Shown: positions 12,601 through 19,709 of the stretch, piece after piece
How the letters are laid out: each line of letters opens with the position of its first letter
Position numbering within the stretch: the stretch's first letter is position 1
Assembly: GCF_000003605.2 (NCBI RefSeq)
Contig: NW_003142304.1
Span: forward strand, 279,165 to 305,937
Origin: Saccoglossus kowalevskii
Taxonomy: Eukaryota > Hemichordata > Enteropneusta > Harrimaniidae
Length of the DNA: 26,773 nt
Direction of reading: 5' to 3'
Program-made: the position numbers and the translations under genes
Notes under the pieces: model-generated
What the model was told of the DNA's origin: nothing
The model's input: the letters and a program-made list of their open reading frames with translations, nothing else
Database searches by the model: none

Positions 12601-13789
12601 CAAGGCATTATTCCTAAATATTGTAAAATAGCAGCAACAGAAAAAAAAATGCGTTATGGTACTTTGTTTTAATTACTGACTTTATTATTTGTCATCACCA
12701 GATCAGCGTGACAAAGTTTTTAGTTGTAGTAAAATGTCTTCAGTTATAAATCGGAGTATGAAGGCATGGAAGAAATATTACAAATATATGGATGCCAGTA
12801 TCAGGTAATAATAACAGTGCAACTAGGGGGTTCTAATATAAGGGAATGTTTGGATGCCAAACTTGACCATTGTCACTTTTCACAAAATAAACTTTTTATT
12901 TTTATTTATTTATAAGACCTTTAGAGAATTGGTAATAATCATTTGGCCCGGGCGAATAAATTGTATTCATAAAAATATTACATCAACATTTTAGCGGAAA
13001 ATATTGTAGTGTTCAGAGGAATAAGAGCATGCGAAACATATTGTCAAAATGTTTTGTTCATTAATATTCAAGTAGAAGTTTATATATTGTGTAAGTCAGA
13101 TTGGGAAAGATATAACATGGTGAGAACTAAATGTACTGTGAAACCATTTATTTTCACTGGCGTTTAATTTCACTATTTTGATGTTTTGAACTATTTCGCT
13201 GGGTTTGAAGTTCACAGACTGGGCAGAGAAGCAATGAGTTCTATTATTTCACACTTTCTTGTGAATTTAATTTTGTGAATTTTACTTATCAATGAAAATA
13301 ATAAAATTAAAAACCAGTGAATAAGTAATGTATTTCCAGTATCTCTATGTTTATTGAATATATTCATATTTTTTTGTAGTGTTGTCTTAAAACTTGTCCG
13401 GAAAGTGTCTTACCTTGATGCAGAGCTGGAACTGGTCTTGCAGCAATTTGAGAAAGGGGGTCAAGACTTAATGAGATTGCATCAAAAAAGACAAAACGAT
13501 GTTTGGACATTACTTAAGGTATTTATTAGAATTGTCAGATCTTCAACACCGCAGATAAATCAGAAGTTTATCTGATTCAAATTTATATAGTAGATGTTGT
13601 CTACATTCAAAAGAAGGTCATTTCAACATTTCAAAATATGAAGATTTTACTAATAATATTAAATTTATACATTTTTAAAAATATATGATATTTTTCTATT
13701 TTTAGCTTCAAAGCCAAGTTGTAGCAGCTGTGACAAATTTAAATCACAATTCAAACAATGACACAAAGTTATCAATAGTCAGAGTCTAA
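554..13789 (+). CDS. CHUK/IKBKB-like: IkappaB kinase catalytic subunit (IKK-alpha/beta class), C-terminal part, 12 exons
   Basis: Spliced CDS join: 554-686, 1030-1224, 1638-1758, 4447-4564, 7048-7149, 7293-7342, 9583-9653, 10482-10591, 11152-11201, 12702-12804, 13380-13518, 13706-13789. After one leading base that completes a split codon, the join gives 425 codons including the TAA. Every intron is GT-AG and all phases match. IKKs phosphorylate IkappaB proteins in the cytoplasm to release NF-kappaB. In order, the protein shows the kinase C-lobe end (RWLMWMLLLDPNLRGGP, close to the W-L-x-x-ML-x-x-x-P-x-x-RGG-P region of IKK-alpha), a ubiquitin-like domain (about residues 45-130 of this fragment), a long helical scaffold/dimerisation domain (about 130-395; LQSYQEQ and LHQKRQNDVWTLLK are diagnostic), and a short tail. 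The kinase catalytic motifs lie upstream of the window. TBK1/IKK-epsilon fit less well at these motifs. The vertebrate NEMO-binding motif (L-D-W-S-W-L) is not encoded. Identification is by recognition of family motifs, without a search. Confidence 0.9.
645..857 (+). repeat. Tandem partial duplication of IKK exon a with its donor site
   Basis: 645-730 and 770-855 are about 83% identical. Each holds the last 42 bases of the exon plus about 44 bases of following intron. The second copy still reads CFSALGEILDSK and then a GTTTGT donor, but an in-frame TAA lies about 12 codons upstream (about 761-763) and no usable acceptor is seen. It is therefore an exon fossil inside the intron. Confidence 0.8.
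1030..1224 (+). CDS. IKK exon b: ubiquitin-like domain
   Basis: Acceptor attttttAG (1028-1029), donor atg|GTTAGT at 1225. There are exactly 65 codons, phase 0 at both ends. It begins IIHIYSIHGNKHTAIPV, matching the first beta hairpin of the IKK ubiquitin-like domain (I-V-H-I-L-N-M). LQQEIGTNCGI corresponds to the ubiquitin-like helix and SQLLLLPNG to the following strand. The other frames close immediately. Confidence 0.92.
1252..1535. repeat. Degenerate ~35-bp hairpin minisatellite in intron
   Basis: About eight diverged units built on AACTGGATAAAACCAGTT followed by a TGAAATGTTCATA-like spacer. Each unit is itself a short inverted repeat (AACTGG ... CCAGTT), so the array consists of potential hairpins. 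It lies in the 413-bp intron between exons b and c and fills most of it. Confidence 0.8.
1638..1758 (+). CDS. IKK exon c: end of ubiquitin-like domain and start of scaffold
   Basis: Acceptor ttatttcacAG (1636-1637), donor aaaag|GTAGAA at 1759. Phase 0 in, phase 1 out. SPDKSLVFVFNSNH matches the last ubiquitin-like strand of IKKs (L-V-F-L-F-D-N), followed by an acidic linker (AQSEDSEALVSDW) leading to the scaffold. A run of about 22 A follows in the intron at about 1798-1818. Confidence 0.88.
1819..2336. other. Intron sequence without recognised feature
   Basis: AT-rich intron c-d sequence. I see no exon-like frame, RNA gene or clear repeat here. Confidence 0.6.
2337..2726. mobile_element. 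390-bp MITE with perfect 27-bp TIRs
   Basis: The left end 2337-2363 (AGAGGTACATTACTTGGGGT...) is the exact reverse complement of 2700-2726. Similarity continues inward, with a GGTGACAT...AAGATCC block on both sides. No coding capacity. The target-site duplication is unclear. It is a non-autonomous DNA transposon whose superfamily I cannot assign. Confidence 0.85.
2727..3821. other. Intron sequence without recognised feature
   Basis: AT-rich intron with short homopolymer runs at about 2830-2846 and 3466-3478. I found no exon-like frame with family similarity. A small frame at 2732-2926 spans the A-run and has no recognisable content. Confidence 0.6.
3825..4193. mobile_element. Harbinger-like MITE, GGCCAAAAA TIRs, TAA duplication
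   Basis: Starts GGCCAAAAAAAAAAA and ends with the reverse complement. Inward, both sides carry a CCCTCA block and then a GACCGACCGACC-like block (GCGACCGACCGA left, GGACCGACCGACCC right). TAA flanks both ends (3822-3824 and 4194-4196). A 3-bp TWA duplication is typical of PIF/Harbinger elements, so the superfamily is inferred. No ORF. Confidence 0.8.
4447..4564 (+). CDS. IKK exon d: scaffold/dimerisation domain
   Basis: Acceptor tttttttattAG (4445-4446), donor aat|GTAAGT at 4565. Phase 1 in (joins G|AT = D), phase 2 out. It encodes DEDTHVPYMQLKYIYRSAVY and then FCQKLNFHYERVTQGYGAI, aligning with the first scaffold helix of IKK-alpha/beta (Q-L-R-K-V-W ... G-Q-R-A-A). It lies between two MITEs. 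Confidence 0.85.
4629..5171. mobile_element. 543-bp MITE with TACCGTATTTGCTCT TIRs
   Basis: TACCGTATTTGCTCT at 4629 is the exact inverted match of 5157-5171, and similarity continues about 10 bp further (TTAgTA / TTAcTA). No coding capacity. The 62-aa minus frame across 5092-5280 runs through its right end and is not a gene. A second MITE is nested inside at 4752-4950. Confidence 0.75.
4752..4950. mobile_element. Nested MITE with TACTGT ends
   Basis: The left end TACTGTAGAATACTTTATTT is nearly the inverse of the right end (AATAAAGTATTCAACAGTA). The TACTGTxGAA/TACTGTAAA type of end recurs at 13134 and 18655, suggesting one family or related families. Flanked by TA-rich sequence. Confidence 0.78.
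5172..6330. other. Intron sequence without recognised feature
   Basis: Intron d-e sequence. A small frame at 5947-6141 shows no family similarity, and a short hairpin (AACCAGAtcttgGTCTGGTT) lies near 6165-6185. I see no supportable gene or repeat. Confidence 0.55.
6340..6655. repeat. ~110-bp tandem repeat, about 2.7 copies
   Basis: The AAATGGCTGACTTG block recurs at about 6421, 6530 and 6640, a period of 109-110 bp. Copies two and three are almost identical over the shared part (TACATCAGTCAATTTCTGAT), while the first is more diverged, so the last duplication is recent. Confidence 0.9.
7048..7149 (+). CDS. IKK exon e: scaffold domain
   Basis: Acceptor ttaatatattgcAG (7046-7047), donor gacag|GTATTT at 7150. 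Phase 2 at both ends; the split codon AT|A gives I. It encodes INHLTKLKSDLSQKKLTLLA and then TYHKYLGKLEVFKDR, corresponding to the IKK helix with S-K-M-K-N ... Q-Q-L-K-A-K-L. Confidence 0.87.
7293..7342 (+). CDS. IKK exon f: scaffold domain, 50-bp exon
   Basis: Acceptor gacttcAG (7291-7292), donor ggtatag|GTACGT at 7343. Phase 2 in, phase 1 out. It encodes SLEQDLQSYQEQSASGI, matching the IKK motif I-D-L-E-K-Y-S-E-Q-x-x-x-G-I, one of the clearest family signatures in the window. Too short to find as an isolated ORF. Confidence 0.9.
7399..9490. repeat. Higher-order minisatellite, 99-bp dimer of 47+52 bp monomers
   Basis: About 23 monomers share the core AGCCATTGGTTGAT. Type A (47 bp, ATACAGCTTCAG..., ATATAGTTAAATACATGTCTG) and type B (52 bp, ATACAACTTTAG..., CTAGTGAATACAAGATCATA) alternate through most of the array. 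The proximal edge has a diverged monomer near 7399-7445, and after about 9250 B-type monomers run consecutively. The array is split by a 739-bp element at 7852-8590. Because 99 is divisible by 3, long minus-strand frames stay open (7653-7838, 8486-8782, 8842-9126, 9072-9299); these are not genes. Confidence 0.93.
7852..8590. mobile_element. 739-bp TIR element inserted in the minisatellite, 7-bp duplication
   Basis: The ends CATGGAACTATAAACCCCAG... and the exact inverse form a 29-bp perfect TIR. Both flanks read ATCTAGT (7845-7851 and 8591-8597), and removing one copy plus the element restores a minisatellite unit. The interior is more GC-rich than its surroundings and has no long ORF (a 64-aa minus frame at 8282-8476 is unrecognised). 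The CA...TG ends recall hAT elements, but those duplicate 8 bp, so the superfamily is uncertain. Confidence 0.87.
9583..9653 (+). CDS. IKK exon g: scaffold domain
   Basis: Acceptor ttggtttcttcAG (9581-9582), donor ggccaa|GTAAGT at 9654. Phase 1 in, phase 0 out; the split codon G|AA gives E. It encodes ESEKIYNSWLKSRKEF and then DRIEKVGQ, matching the IKK stretch S-x-K-x-x-x-A-W-x-E-M-E. Confidence 0.85.
9654..10481. other. Intron with a diffuse interspersed-repeat-like block
   Basis: Mostly AT-rich. The block at about 10085-10310 has related phrases repeated (ATATGCAAATTAGxTCATTA, GTGCATTATxxxAGA, TTTCATTGAAATCTGTTATG, and ACAGACACACAGACATCA at the end). This resembles interspersed repeats of marine invertebrate genomes, but I cannot delimit it. 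No exon seen. Confidence 0.4.
10482..10591 (+). CDS. IKK exon h: scaffold domain
   Basis: Acceptor tttctttctctaccAG (10480-10481), donor cactt|GTGAGT at 10592. Phase 0 in, phase 2 out. It encodes NTNISEFIHSTDVLQDRLLK and then EIDTHQVDACHKQIQHL, a coiled-coil-like helix in the place of the IKK D-L-E-E-x-A-x-E-L-Y helix. Similarity is weaker here, and the call rests on order and phase. Confidence 0.82.
10738..11070. repeat. ~30-bp minisatellite in intron h-i
   Basis: About 11 copies of a unit around CTTAGCTGACTGGCAAATAA followed by TATATGGTACTC or TTGGTACTG. Two spacer types alternate irregularly. It fills more than half of the 560-bp intron. Confidence 0.9.
11152..11201 (+). CDS. IKK exon i: scaffold domain, 50-bp exon
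   Basis: Acceptor attattttcAG (11150-11151), donor ctaaag|GTGAGT at 11202. Phase 2 in, phase 1 out. It encodes LKTEALKLLHGLLQIPK, continuing the helix that precedes the IKK D-Q-R loop. Found by phase matching and family alignment. Confidence 0.82.
11202..12701. other. Long intron i-j with an unrecognised open frame
   Basis: 1.5 kb of AT-rich sequence. It contains an open frame at 11987-12214 (75 aa, starting MGHGEDKSMTAFDLLKKMRT) whose first ~55 codons look more codon-like than their surroundings, but I recognise no family. The IKK protein aligns without a gap from exon i to j, so this is not a needed exon. It may be a cassette exon, an exapted or transposon-derived fragment, or chance. Confidence 0.35.
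12702..12804 (+). CDS. IKK exon j: scaffold domain
   Basis: Acceptor tttgtcatcaccAG (12700-12701), donor atcag|GTAATA at 12805. Phase 1 in, phase 2 out. It begins DQRDKVFSCSKMSSVINRSM and then KAWKKYYKYMDASI. The opening D-Q-R matches the loop before the last long scaffold helix in IKK-beta. Confidence 0.88.
12805..13379. other. Intron j-k
   Basis: 575-bp intron. The first 330 bp show no feature; the rest is largely the MITE at 13134-13341, and the acceptor tract follows directly. Confidence 0.6.
13134..13341. mobile_element. MITE with TACTG ends next to IKK exon k
   Basis: TACTGTGAAACCATTTATTT at the left is matched imperfectly by the inverted right end (TTATTCACTGG as the inverse of CCAGTGAATAA). 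The body contains ATTTCACT phrases like those of the element at 18655-18865. No ORF. The right end lies only 38 bp upstream of the exon k acceptor. Confidence 0.7.
13380..13518 (+). CDS. IKK exon k: end of scaffold domain
   Basis: Acceptor atatttttttgtAG (13378-13379), donor cttaag|GTATTT at 13519. Phase 2 in (AG|T = S), phase 0 out. It encodes SVVLKLVRKVSYLDAELELV and then a segment ending LHQKRQNDVWTLLK. The final motif matches IKK L-Q-x-K-R-Q-K-E-x-W-x-L-L-K, the strongest family identifier in the window. The frame that starts at 13354 runs through intron sequence and is not the true start. Confidence 0.95.
13706..13789 (+). CDS. IKK exon l: C-terminal tail and stop
   Basis: Acceptor ctatttttAG (13704-13705). 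There are 27 codons plus TAA (13787-13789): LQSQVVAAVTNLNHNSNNDT and then KLSIVRV. The protein ends about 30 residues after the last scaffold motif, whereas vertebrate IKK-alpha/beta extend by roughly 80-90 residues to a NEMO-binding motif. A downstream donor (aag|GTAAGT at 13824) lies 34 nt after the stop, so the exon probably continues to 13823. Confidence 0.85.
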   Translation, partial: LQSQVVAAVTNLNHNSNNDTKLSIVRV

Positions 13790-13823
13790 ATTAGCCAAGG
13801 TCAGCTTATTGTTAATTGGGAAG

Positions 13824-15025
13824 GTAAGTTTAATAACAGTGTATCTAATCTATCGTGTTTGGTGAAAATGATCACAAGGCTATGCAACAATATGTGCAAT
13901 ACATGAGCAAAGACTCTTTCACGGAATTACAAATCAGGAATTACAACCCAAATAGTTACTAAATGATACAATGTGTAACCAAGTAGTTGCTAAATGATAC
14001 ATAATGTAACCAAGTAGTTACTAAATGATACCAAGTGTAACCAAGTAGTAACTGAATGATACCAAAGGTAACTTTATGATACCAAGTGTAATCAAGTAGT
14101 AACTGAACATGTAACCAAGTAGTAACTGAATGATACCAAGTGTAGTAACTGAATGATAGAACATGTGACCATGTAGTAACTGAATGATACCAAGTGTAAC
14201 CAAGTAGTAACTGAACATGTAGCCAAGTAGTAACTGAATAATACCAAATATAACCAAGTAGTAACTGAATGATGCCAAGTGTAACCAAGTAGTAACTGAA
14301 TGATGCCAAGTGTAACCAAGTAGTAACTGAATGATGCCAAGTGTAACCAAGTAGTAACTGAATGATGCCAAGTGTAACCAAGTAGTAACTGAATGATGCC
14401 AAGTGTAACCAAGTAGTAACTGAATGATACCAAGTGTAGCCAAGTAGTAACTGGATGATAGAACATGTAACCAAGTAGTAACTTAATAATACCAAGTATA
14501 ACCAAGTAGTAACTGAATGATACCAAGTGTAACCAAGTAGTAACTGAATGATACCAAGTGTAACCAAGCAGTAACTGAATGATACCAAGTGTAACCAAGT
14601 AGTAACTGAATGATATCAAGTGTAACCAAGTAGTAACTGGATGATAGAACATGTAACCAAGTAGTAACTAAATGATACCAAGTATAACCAAGTAGTAACT
14701 GAATGATACCAAGTGTAACCAAGTAGTAACTGAATGATACCAAGTGTAACCAAGTAGTAACTGAATGATACCAAGTGTAACCAAGTAGTAACTGAATGAT
14801 ACCAAGTGTAACCAAGTAGTAACTGAATGATGGAACATGTAACCAAGTAGTAACTTAATAATACCAAGTATAACCAAGTAGTAACTATACCAAATGTAAC
14901 CAAGTAGTAACTAAATGATACCAAGTGTAACCAAGTAGATACTCAAGTATACAGAGTTGTTATTTCGTTAGCATACAGACTTGAGTTGAGTTACTGAATA
15001 TGGATCTATTTCTTTTTATTCACAG
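13824..15025 (+). other. Probable 3'UTR intron of the IKK gene
   Basis: Donor ggaag|GTAAGTTT at 13824 and acceptor tttttattcacAG at 15024-15025. The stop codon is 34 nt before the junction, below the ~50-nt limit usually needed to trigger nonsense-mediated decay. The 31-bp minisatellite occupies most of the intron. Inferred from splice signals only. Confidence 0.55.
13955..14940. repeat. 31-bp minisatellite, about 30 copies
   Basis: Unit: AACTGAATGATACCAAGTGT followed by AACCAAGTAGT. There is a homogeneous GATGCC subblock at about 14270-14410 and repeated GATAGAACATG variant units about every 180 bp (14155, 14457, 14645, 14830). The reverse complement has no stop in most units and 31 is not divisible by 3, so long overlapping minus-strand frames arise in all three phases. 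They are not genes. Confidence 0.95.
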
Positions 15026-16084
15026 AAAAGGCATCCATTTTGTGTTGTTTGTTGCCATGACGTCCACAGCCAAATTGATGCTGCTCTTGTGGTTATCATA
15101 ATTCAAGATCTCCCATCATGCAACAGTAGCAGTACCTTTTCTATCATTCTATAGATTTGGTATTTTTATCTGGCTTTTTTCTCCATTGTTTTTGCAGTTT
15201 TACAGTACGATAATAATCACATGATCCCTCAACATACCAATGTATTGCTTATTACTTGATTGGTGTTGAACTTGAAATACCTTGAAATTTTCAATACTTG
15301 GCATTTTCCAGATTTTTTTCACCCGGAGGCCATATTGTGTGATATGATAATTTCTAATAGTCACTTCCAGTTTATTTTAATTTACTTGGTAAAGGATAAT
15401 GAAGTGCTAATGAAAGCTAATGATTTACCATGTTGTGCCTTTTCCTAATACTTGGGCATCTTTGTAAAAGCAAGTGCTTTAAAGTGTGTTAATGTTTAAG
15501 TACATTTTTTATACATATGTTTGTTTTGATTTTCTAGTCCAGTTTTTGAAGTTGATTATCCAGCCAGTATTTGTGTATAAAACTAGCTCCGTATTGTTGT
15601 AATTCTGCATTTTATATATATGCCGTGCAGTTATGTAAATTTTTGTTTCACTCAGCAAGATATAGGTTTTTATTGTCGCCAATGTAAGCATTGTATAATT
15701 ATGTTTCCTGCCATTATTATGCTGCAAAATTTGTCAATGTAATTATTATATTTTTGTCGCTAATCATGACATTATTTTAATCCTGCCATTTTGTGAATTA
15801 TGAATTTGGGTGGATTTTTGAACTAAAGTTAATCAGTCGGGTCATCACTGATTGTTTTGTTCATCACAGTTTGGGCTCCATTGTAAATATTTGGCACCAT
15901 CTACAAAATTATTTTATATATTCTGCTCCTCTCCGCATAAAATGTTGTTCAAAATTCACAAACCTTTTGATCAAAAACTACTTAAAATATCTGAACTTGT
16001 CTGTATGGTTCAAAATGGTGATGAAATTTAGTGAAAATTTTACAAAATGTGAAAATATTTGCACAAAATTTTGGGCGGGAAAAT

Positions 16085-16138
16085 GCTATGAGTCCCATAT
16101 CGAACAGGACGCAGCACGACGACTGCCGCCCTTTAAAA
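16085..16138 (+). mobile_element. Right-half remnant of the TTAA MITE family
   Basis: The 50-bp stretch starting GCTATGAGTCCCATATCGAA and ending CGACGACTGCCGCC(C)TTTAAA is almost identical to 19791-19843. The left half and left TIR are missing or unrecognisable, so this is a truncated copy. Confidence 0.75.
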
Positions 16139-16701
16139 CGGTTCTTGATCAAAATTTTCGTGAAAAATGGAAAAAATTATTCAGGTTTGTTTTTTGAAAG
16201 GTGACAGAAGTCAATCGAACGATTAAAACCAAATGGACGATTACCTAATGCTTATTTCTTATCCGGGTTTCATAGATAATTAAAACATGACAAGCATAAT
16301 TTTTTTGGTCATTGCAATTTTGTATGTACCGGTGCATGACATTGTGTGAGGCTAAGTTTTGACTATGCGGATTTTCATTCTATTATAAATCTATCGAAAT
16401 TGATCGTTTACTTTTGTGTGTTTTTCGTGATTGCAAGTCTCGCTGATGCAGAGAGGGAAAGGGGTTACCGTATTTGCTTACATAGATAACAAAAGTGTGT
16501 TTATTGTGACAGAAAGTTATATTTTAATTATCCACTATGTATTAAATGCTCATATGTGCTTCTGTCTGAGATGCGCTTCCAATTCATCTTTCCACAACGA
16601 TTAGTGTGCATCATTTGAACAACTTACTGACCAATAGCCTGACACAGCTCATCTAAAACTTCAACGAGTAACATGTTGTTACTGGCCGGTAGTAAATATT
16701 C

Positions 16702-16751
16702 NNNNNNNNNNNNNNNNNNNNNNNNNNNNNNNNNNNNNNNNNNNNNNNNNN
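16702..16751. other. Assembly gap of 50 N
   Basis: Run of 50 undetermined bases. A minus-strand frame spanning it (16679-16942) is meaningless. Confidence 0.99.
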
Positions 16752-17044
16752 ACTAGCAGCGGGTTCTGACATTGGATGTGGAAAGGTGTGAATACGACGT
16801 TCGTCGTCATGAATGGCCATTGGTGGGTAATTTGCATTATTGCCATAATTAATGGCGCATTATATCGGTAACTGCAACTTAGGCTAAAATGCATATGTTG
16901 TGAACTGCTGTGGATATAATGAAAGTATAACTTGTAATACAAATATATGATATATTGGCTCCATGTACATTTACTTTAGAAGCAGAAATGGTTGTTTAAA
17001 AATGATTGATTGTATTATGTAAATATTGAAAAAAATGAAGATGT

Positions 17045-17067
17045 ATCTATCTATCTATCTATCTATC
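17045..17067. repeat. (CTAT)n microsatellite
   Basis: About five perfect TATC/CTAT units in a row. Confidence 0.95.
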
Positions 17068-17471
17068 AAGATTATAATCATTGTTTTCCAGACTGCCAGT
17101 TTTGTCATTTATTATAATCGAATAAAAACATTTGCTATTCTTTTTTATGAATTGTGTGTATTACTGTGTCTTTTTAAATGCCTGAATACATGCTAGACTG
17201 TCCCTACAAAAAGGGAGATTTCTGTTGGTACGCTAATCCCCATGTGTTTATCTTTGTTAACAATTCATACTTTATGTCACTGTACGTCTCTCAAAAAAAA
17301 GTTGTACATGTCAAATTGGAACAGTCTGATGTAAATACAATGTACTTTTTTTAGGCCCTATTAATTTTGGGTTACTTCCGTTCGTACGTCTGGAGCTATA
17401 TCTCGGACACCCATTGATGGATTTCATTTAAACTGTCTTACATACGTGCGTCAAGTTACTTTTTGATCAGA

Positions 17472-18110
17472 GAAAAATGGCCGACTGGTGGCCATTTTGG
17501 ATGTAAAATTTGCTATTTCTGATACCTAAATGTGTCCGCAGCAGTTCCTCAGAGATGACTAGCCGATTTGGATCAAACTTGGTATGATGATCATACATAT
17601 TGGGTTATAGGGCACGTCATACTTTTTCTATGATTGGAATCATGATTCAAACAAACAAATATGGCCGACTGGCGGCCATTTTGTTTTTCATAATACCCTT
17701 TCATAGTGCTACTTTCTCTTGAATGTAATGAACATTTCTGTTTAAATTCTATACGAAGGTAGTATGCCAATGGATACATATGCACCAACATTATTTTTGT
17801 GATTCAATTCAATATGGCTGGCTGACGCCCAATTTTTATGTAAAAGCACTATAAATTGTCATTTTTACATGTCCGGAGCCGTTTCTCAGAGATGACTAAG
17901 CCAATTTGGATCAAAGCTTGTATGGTGATCATACATATTGGGTTATAGTTGCATATCATATTTTTTCTGTGATTCAAACTAATATGGCTGACTGGTGGCC
18001 ATTTTGTTTTTCATGTTACCCATGCCTACTTTCCCATGAATGCAATGAACATTTCTGTTTAAATTTTAGATACATCAACATGAACATTATTTTTGTAATT
18101 TGATTCAATA
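17472..18110. repeat. ~339-bp tandem repeat with ATGGCyGACTGGyGGCCAT cores
   Basis: The block around CTCAGAGATGACTA recurs at about 17549 and 17888 (period about 339), together with CATACATATTGGGTTATAG, ATGGCyGACTGGyGGCCATT, and GAACATTTCTGTTTAAATT. The copies are diverged. The core resembles the minisatellite unit at 39-499. Small frames at 17591-17791 (minus) and 17906-18103 (plus) are by-products. Confidence 0.85.
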
Positions 18111-18654
18111 TGAATGTCCAATTCTCGAGTAAAACCACTAAATCATATTTTTTTACAAATCCATCTCCTATCTAATCTCAATGACTTCATCAGCATCAAA
18201 TTGATATGTCAGATCACAACATTTTGGACGGGGACTGTGCCATTAACAATGACTTGTTTTGTTTTTAATTTGTCAAAAGTTTGCTATCACATTTTCTAAT
18301 TTGTAATTTCCAAAGATTAAAGTAGTTTTGTTCCAATCTAACAGTCAAATCTATAAGTAAATAACAATACATAAACAAACAAAAAAACTTATAAAAAAAA
18401 CATATTTGTATGTAAAATACTTGTAACGGTGATTTGTGATTTTACGCAGGCTAAGTCACAGTAGTGCAGCGACAAGAGACTGTAACCGAGTCTATACTGT
18501 CACAAGATCTGGGCTATTTGACCGACCACTTACTACAGAATATTAGATGTACGGAAGCAAAACCCCATCAGATTTGGAGTGACATTTTGTGAGCTTTTAT
18601 TTAGAATCAATGCAATCCATGACGAAAAACAACTAAAAAAAAGTTAAAAAAACA

Positions 18655-18865
18655 TACTGTAAAATGACTAATTTTCACTGGGTTTAAATTTCACTGATTT
18701 ACCATTTCAGGCATATTCGGTGGGTTTTAAATTCACGGTTTCGTCATTTAGATATTGTGTTCTATGCTACATTTTACATATTCACTGGGTTTTAATTTAG
18801 CGCATTTTTCAGTCAGCGAAATAAGCTAAATTAAAACCCAGTGAATAATTACTCCCTTTACAGTA
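18655..18865. mobile_element. 211-bp MITE with TACTGTAAA / TTTACAGTA ends
   Basis: Starts TACTGTAAAATGACTAATTT and ends with the imperfect inverse. Internally it alternates TTTCACTGGGTTT-like phrases. The other copy of the segmental duplication (about 23465-23500) lacks it, passing from an A-rich stretch directly to GAATxTGTCGTT, which gives an empty site and confirms insertion. Confidence 0.88.
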
Positions 18866-19709
18866 CTTAGAATATGTCGTTGCGGTGTGCATTTGTTAGG
18901 TGTCAGGTCAACTGTCTGCTGACCCAGTTGAAATACAGTACATGTACTTGTAAATGTTTATTGGTGGTGCGTTTCCTGTTTAGTATGTTCATGGAGGTTC
19001 ATGGTATGTTGATCGGGCTAATCTGCACTGGCTCGGAAGGTTGTAAATGATTAGCTAGTTTGAATTTGCATAACAATACTGACAATGAACGTGCATTCAA
19101 CGCCACGAGTTTTTTTTGTTTTTTTAGCCAATCAGAATGAAATCTCTACACAAGGGCAATTTATCATCATAATTGCAGCATAATCATTTATATTTCAGAT
19201 GAGCAATAATAACCAAAATAGGGAAGTATACATGAACATGTACTAGTATTTACAGATCTTTTGAAATCAGAAATGAAAATTCTTTACTTTTTATTTTATT
19301 ATTATCTAAGCAATACAAACTTTCTTTTATTATTTTATTGCTAGAAAGTTAAAAAGATTGTTTTTTAAAGATGCAATAAAGATTACATGTATTATTATTG
19401 CCGTCTTGTTCATATATTAATTTGGCGGCATGAACTGAAACACAATTTGACTCCAAATTTCGCGGGAGCTCGTTGTCACTGCACGTCTCCTAACCTCGGT
19501 TAAGGTAGCGTGAAGGAAAATTTTAATTTTTTTCTTGATTTTTCAAAAATTTATAAAACGGTTACTTTAGACTTTGACACATCGTCCCAACCTTTTTAAA
19601 GATCGAAATTTCGGAAACACGCTGCTCAAATTAGTGTTTTAAATGCTAACGCAAATAACTACAACTGCCGTTTCACGGATATTTGCATAATGTTTATCTT
19701 TTGGGCGGT

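Larger units (their letters stand above)
15026..17146 (+). other. Candidate terminal 3'UTR exon of the IKK gene
   Basis: Begins after the acceptor at 15025, is T-rich and has no sustained coding frame. The 134-aa frame at 15793-16197 has no recognised content and runs through a MITE remnant. The first AATAAA is at 17121-17126, followed by a GT-rich stretch (TTGTGTGTATTACTGTGTCTTT) suitable as a downstream polyadenylation element. ATTAAA variants at 16222, 16279 and 16541 are alternatives. Transcript evidence is absent, so the end is a guess. Confidence 0.4.

Noticed and set aside
13959-14924. Long overlapping minus-strand frames (up to 209 aa) rich in YYLVTLGIIQLLLGYTW
   Set aside because: They are the reverse complement of a 31-bp minisatellite that lacks stops in all three frames. 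Three overlapping frames encode the same shifted peptide, as expected from a non-multiple-of-3 repeat.
15793-16197. 134-aa + strand ORF as a gene
   Set aside because: No family similarity, AT-driven composition, and it runs through a truncated MITE copy within a likely 3'UTR.
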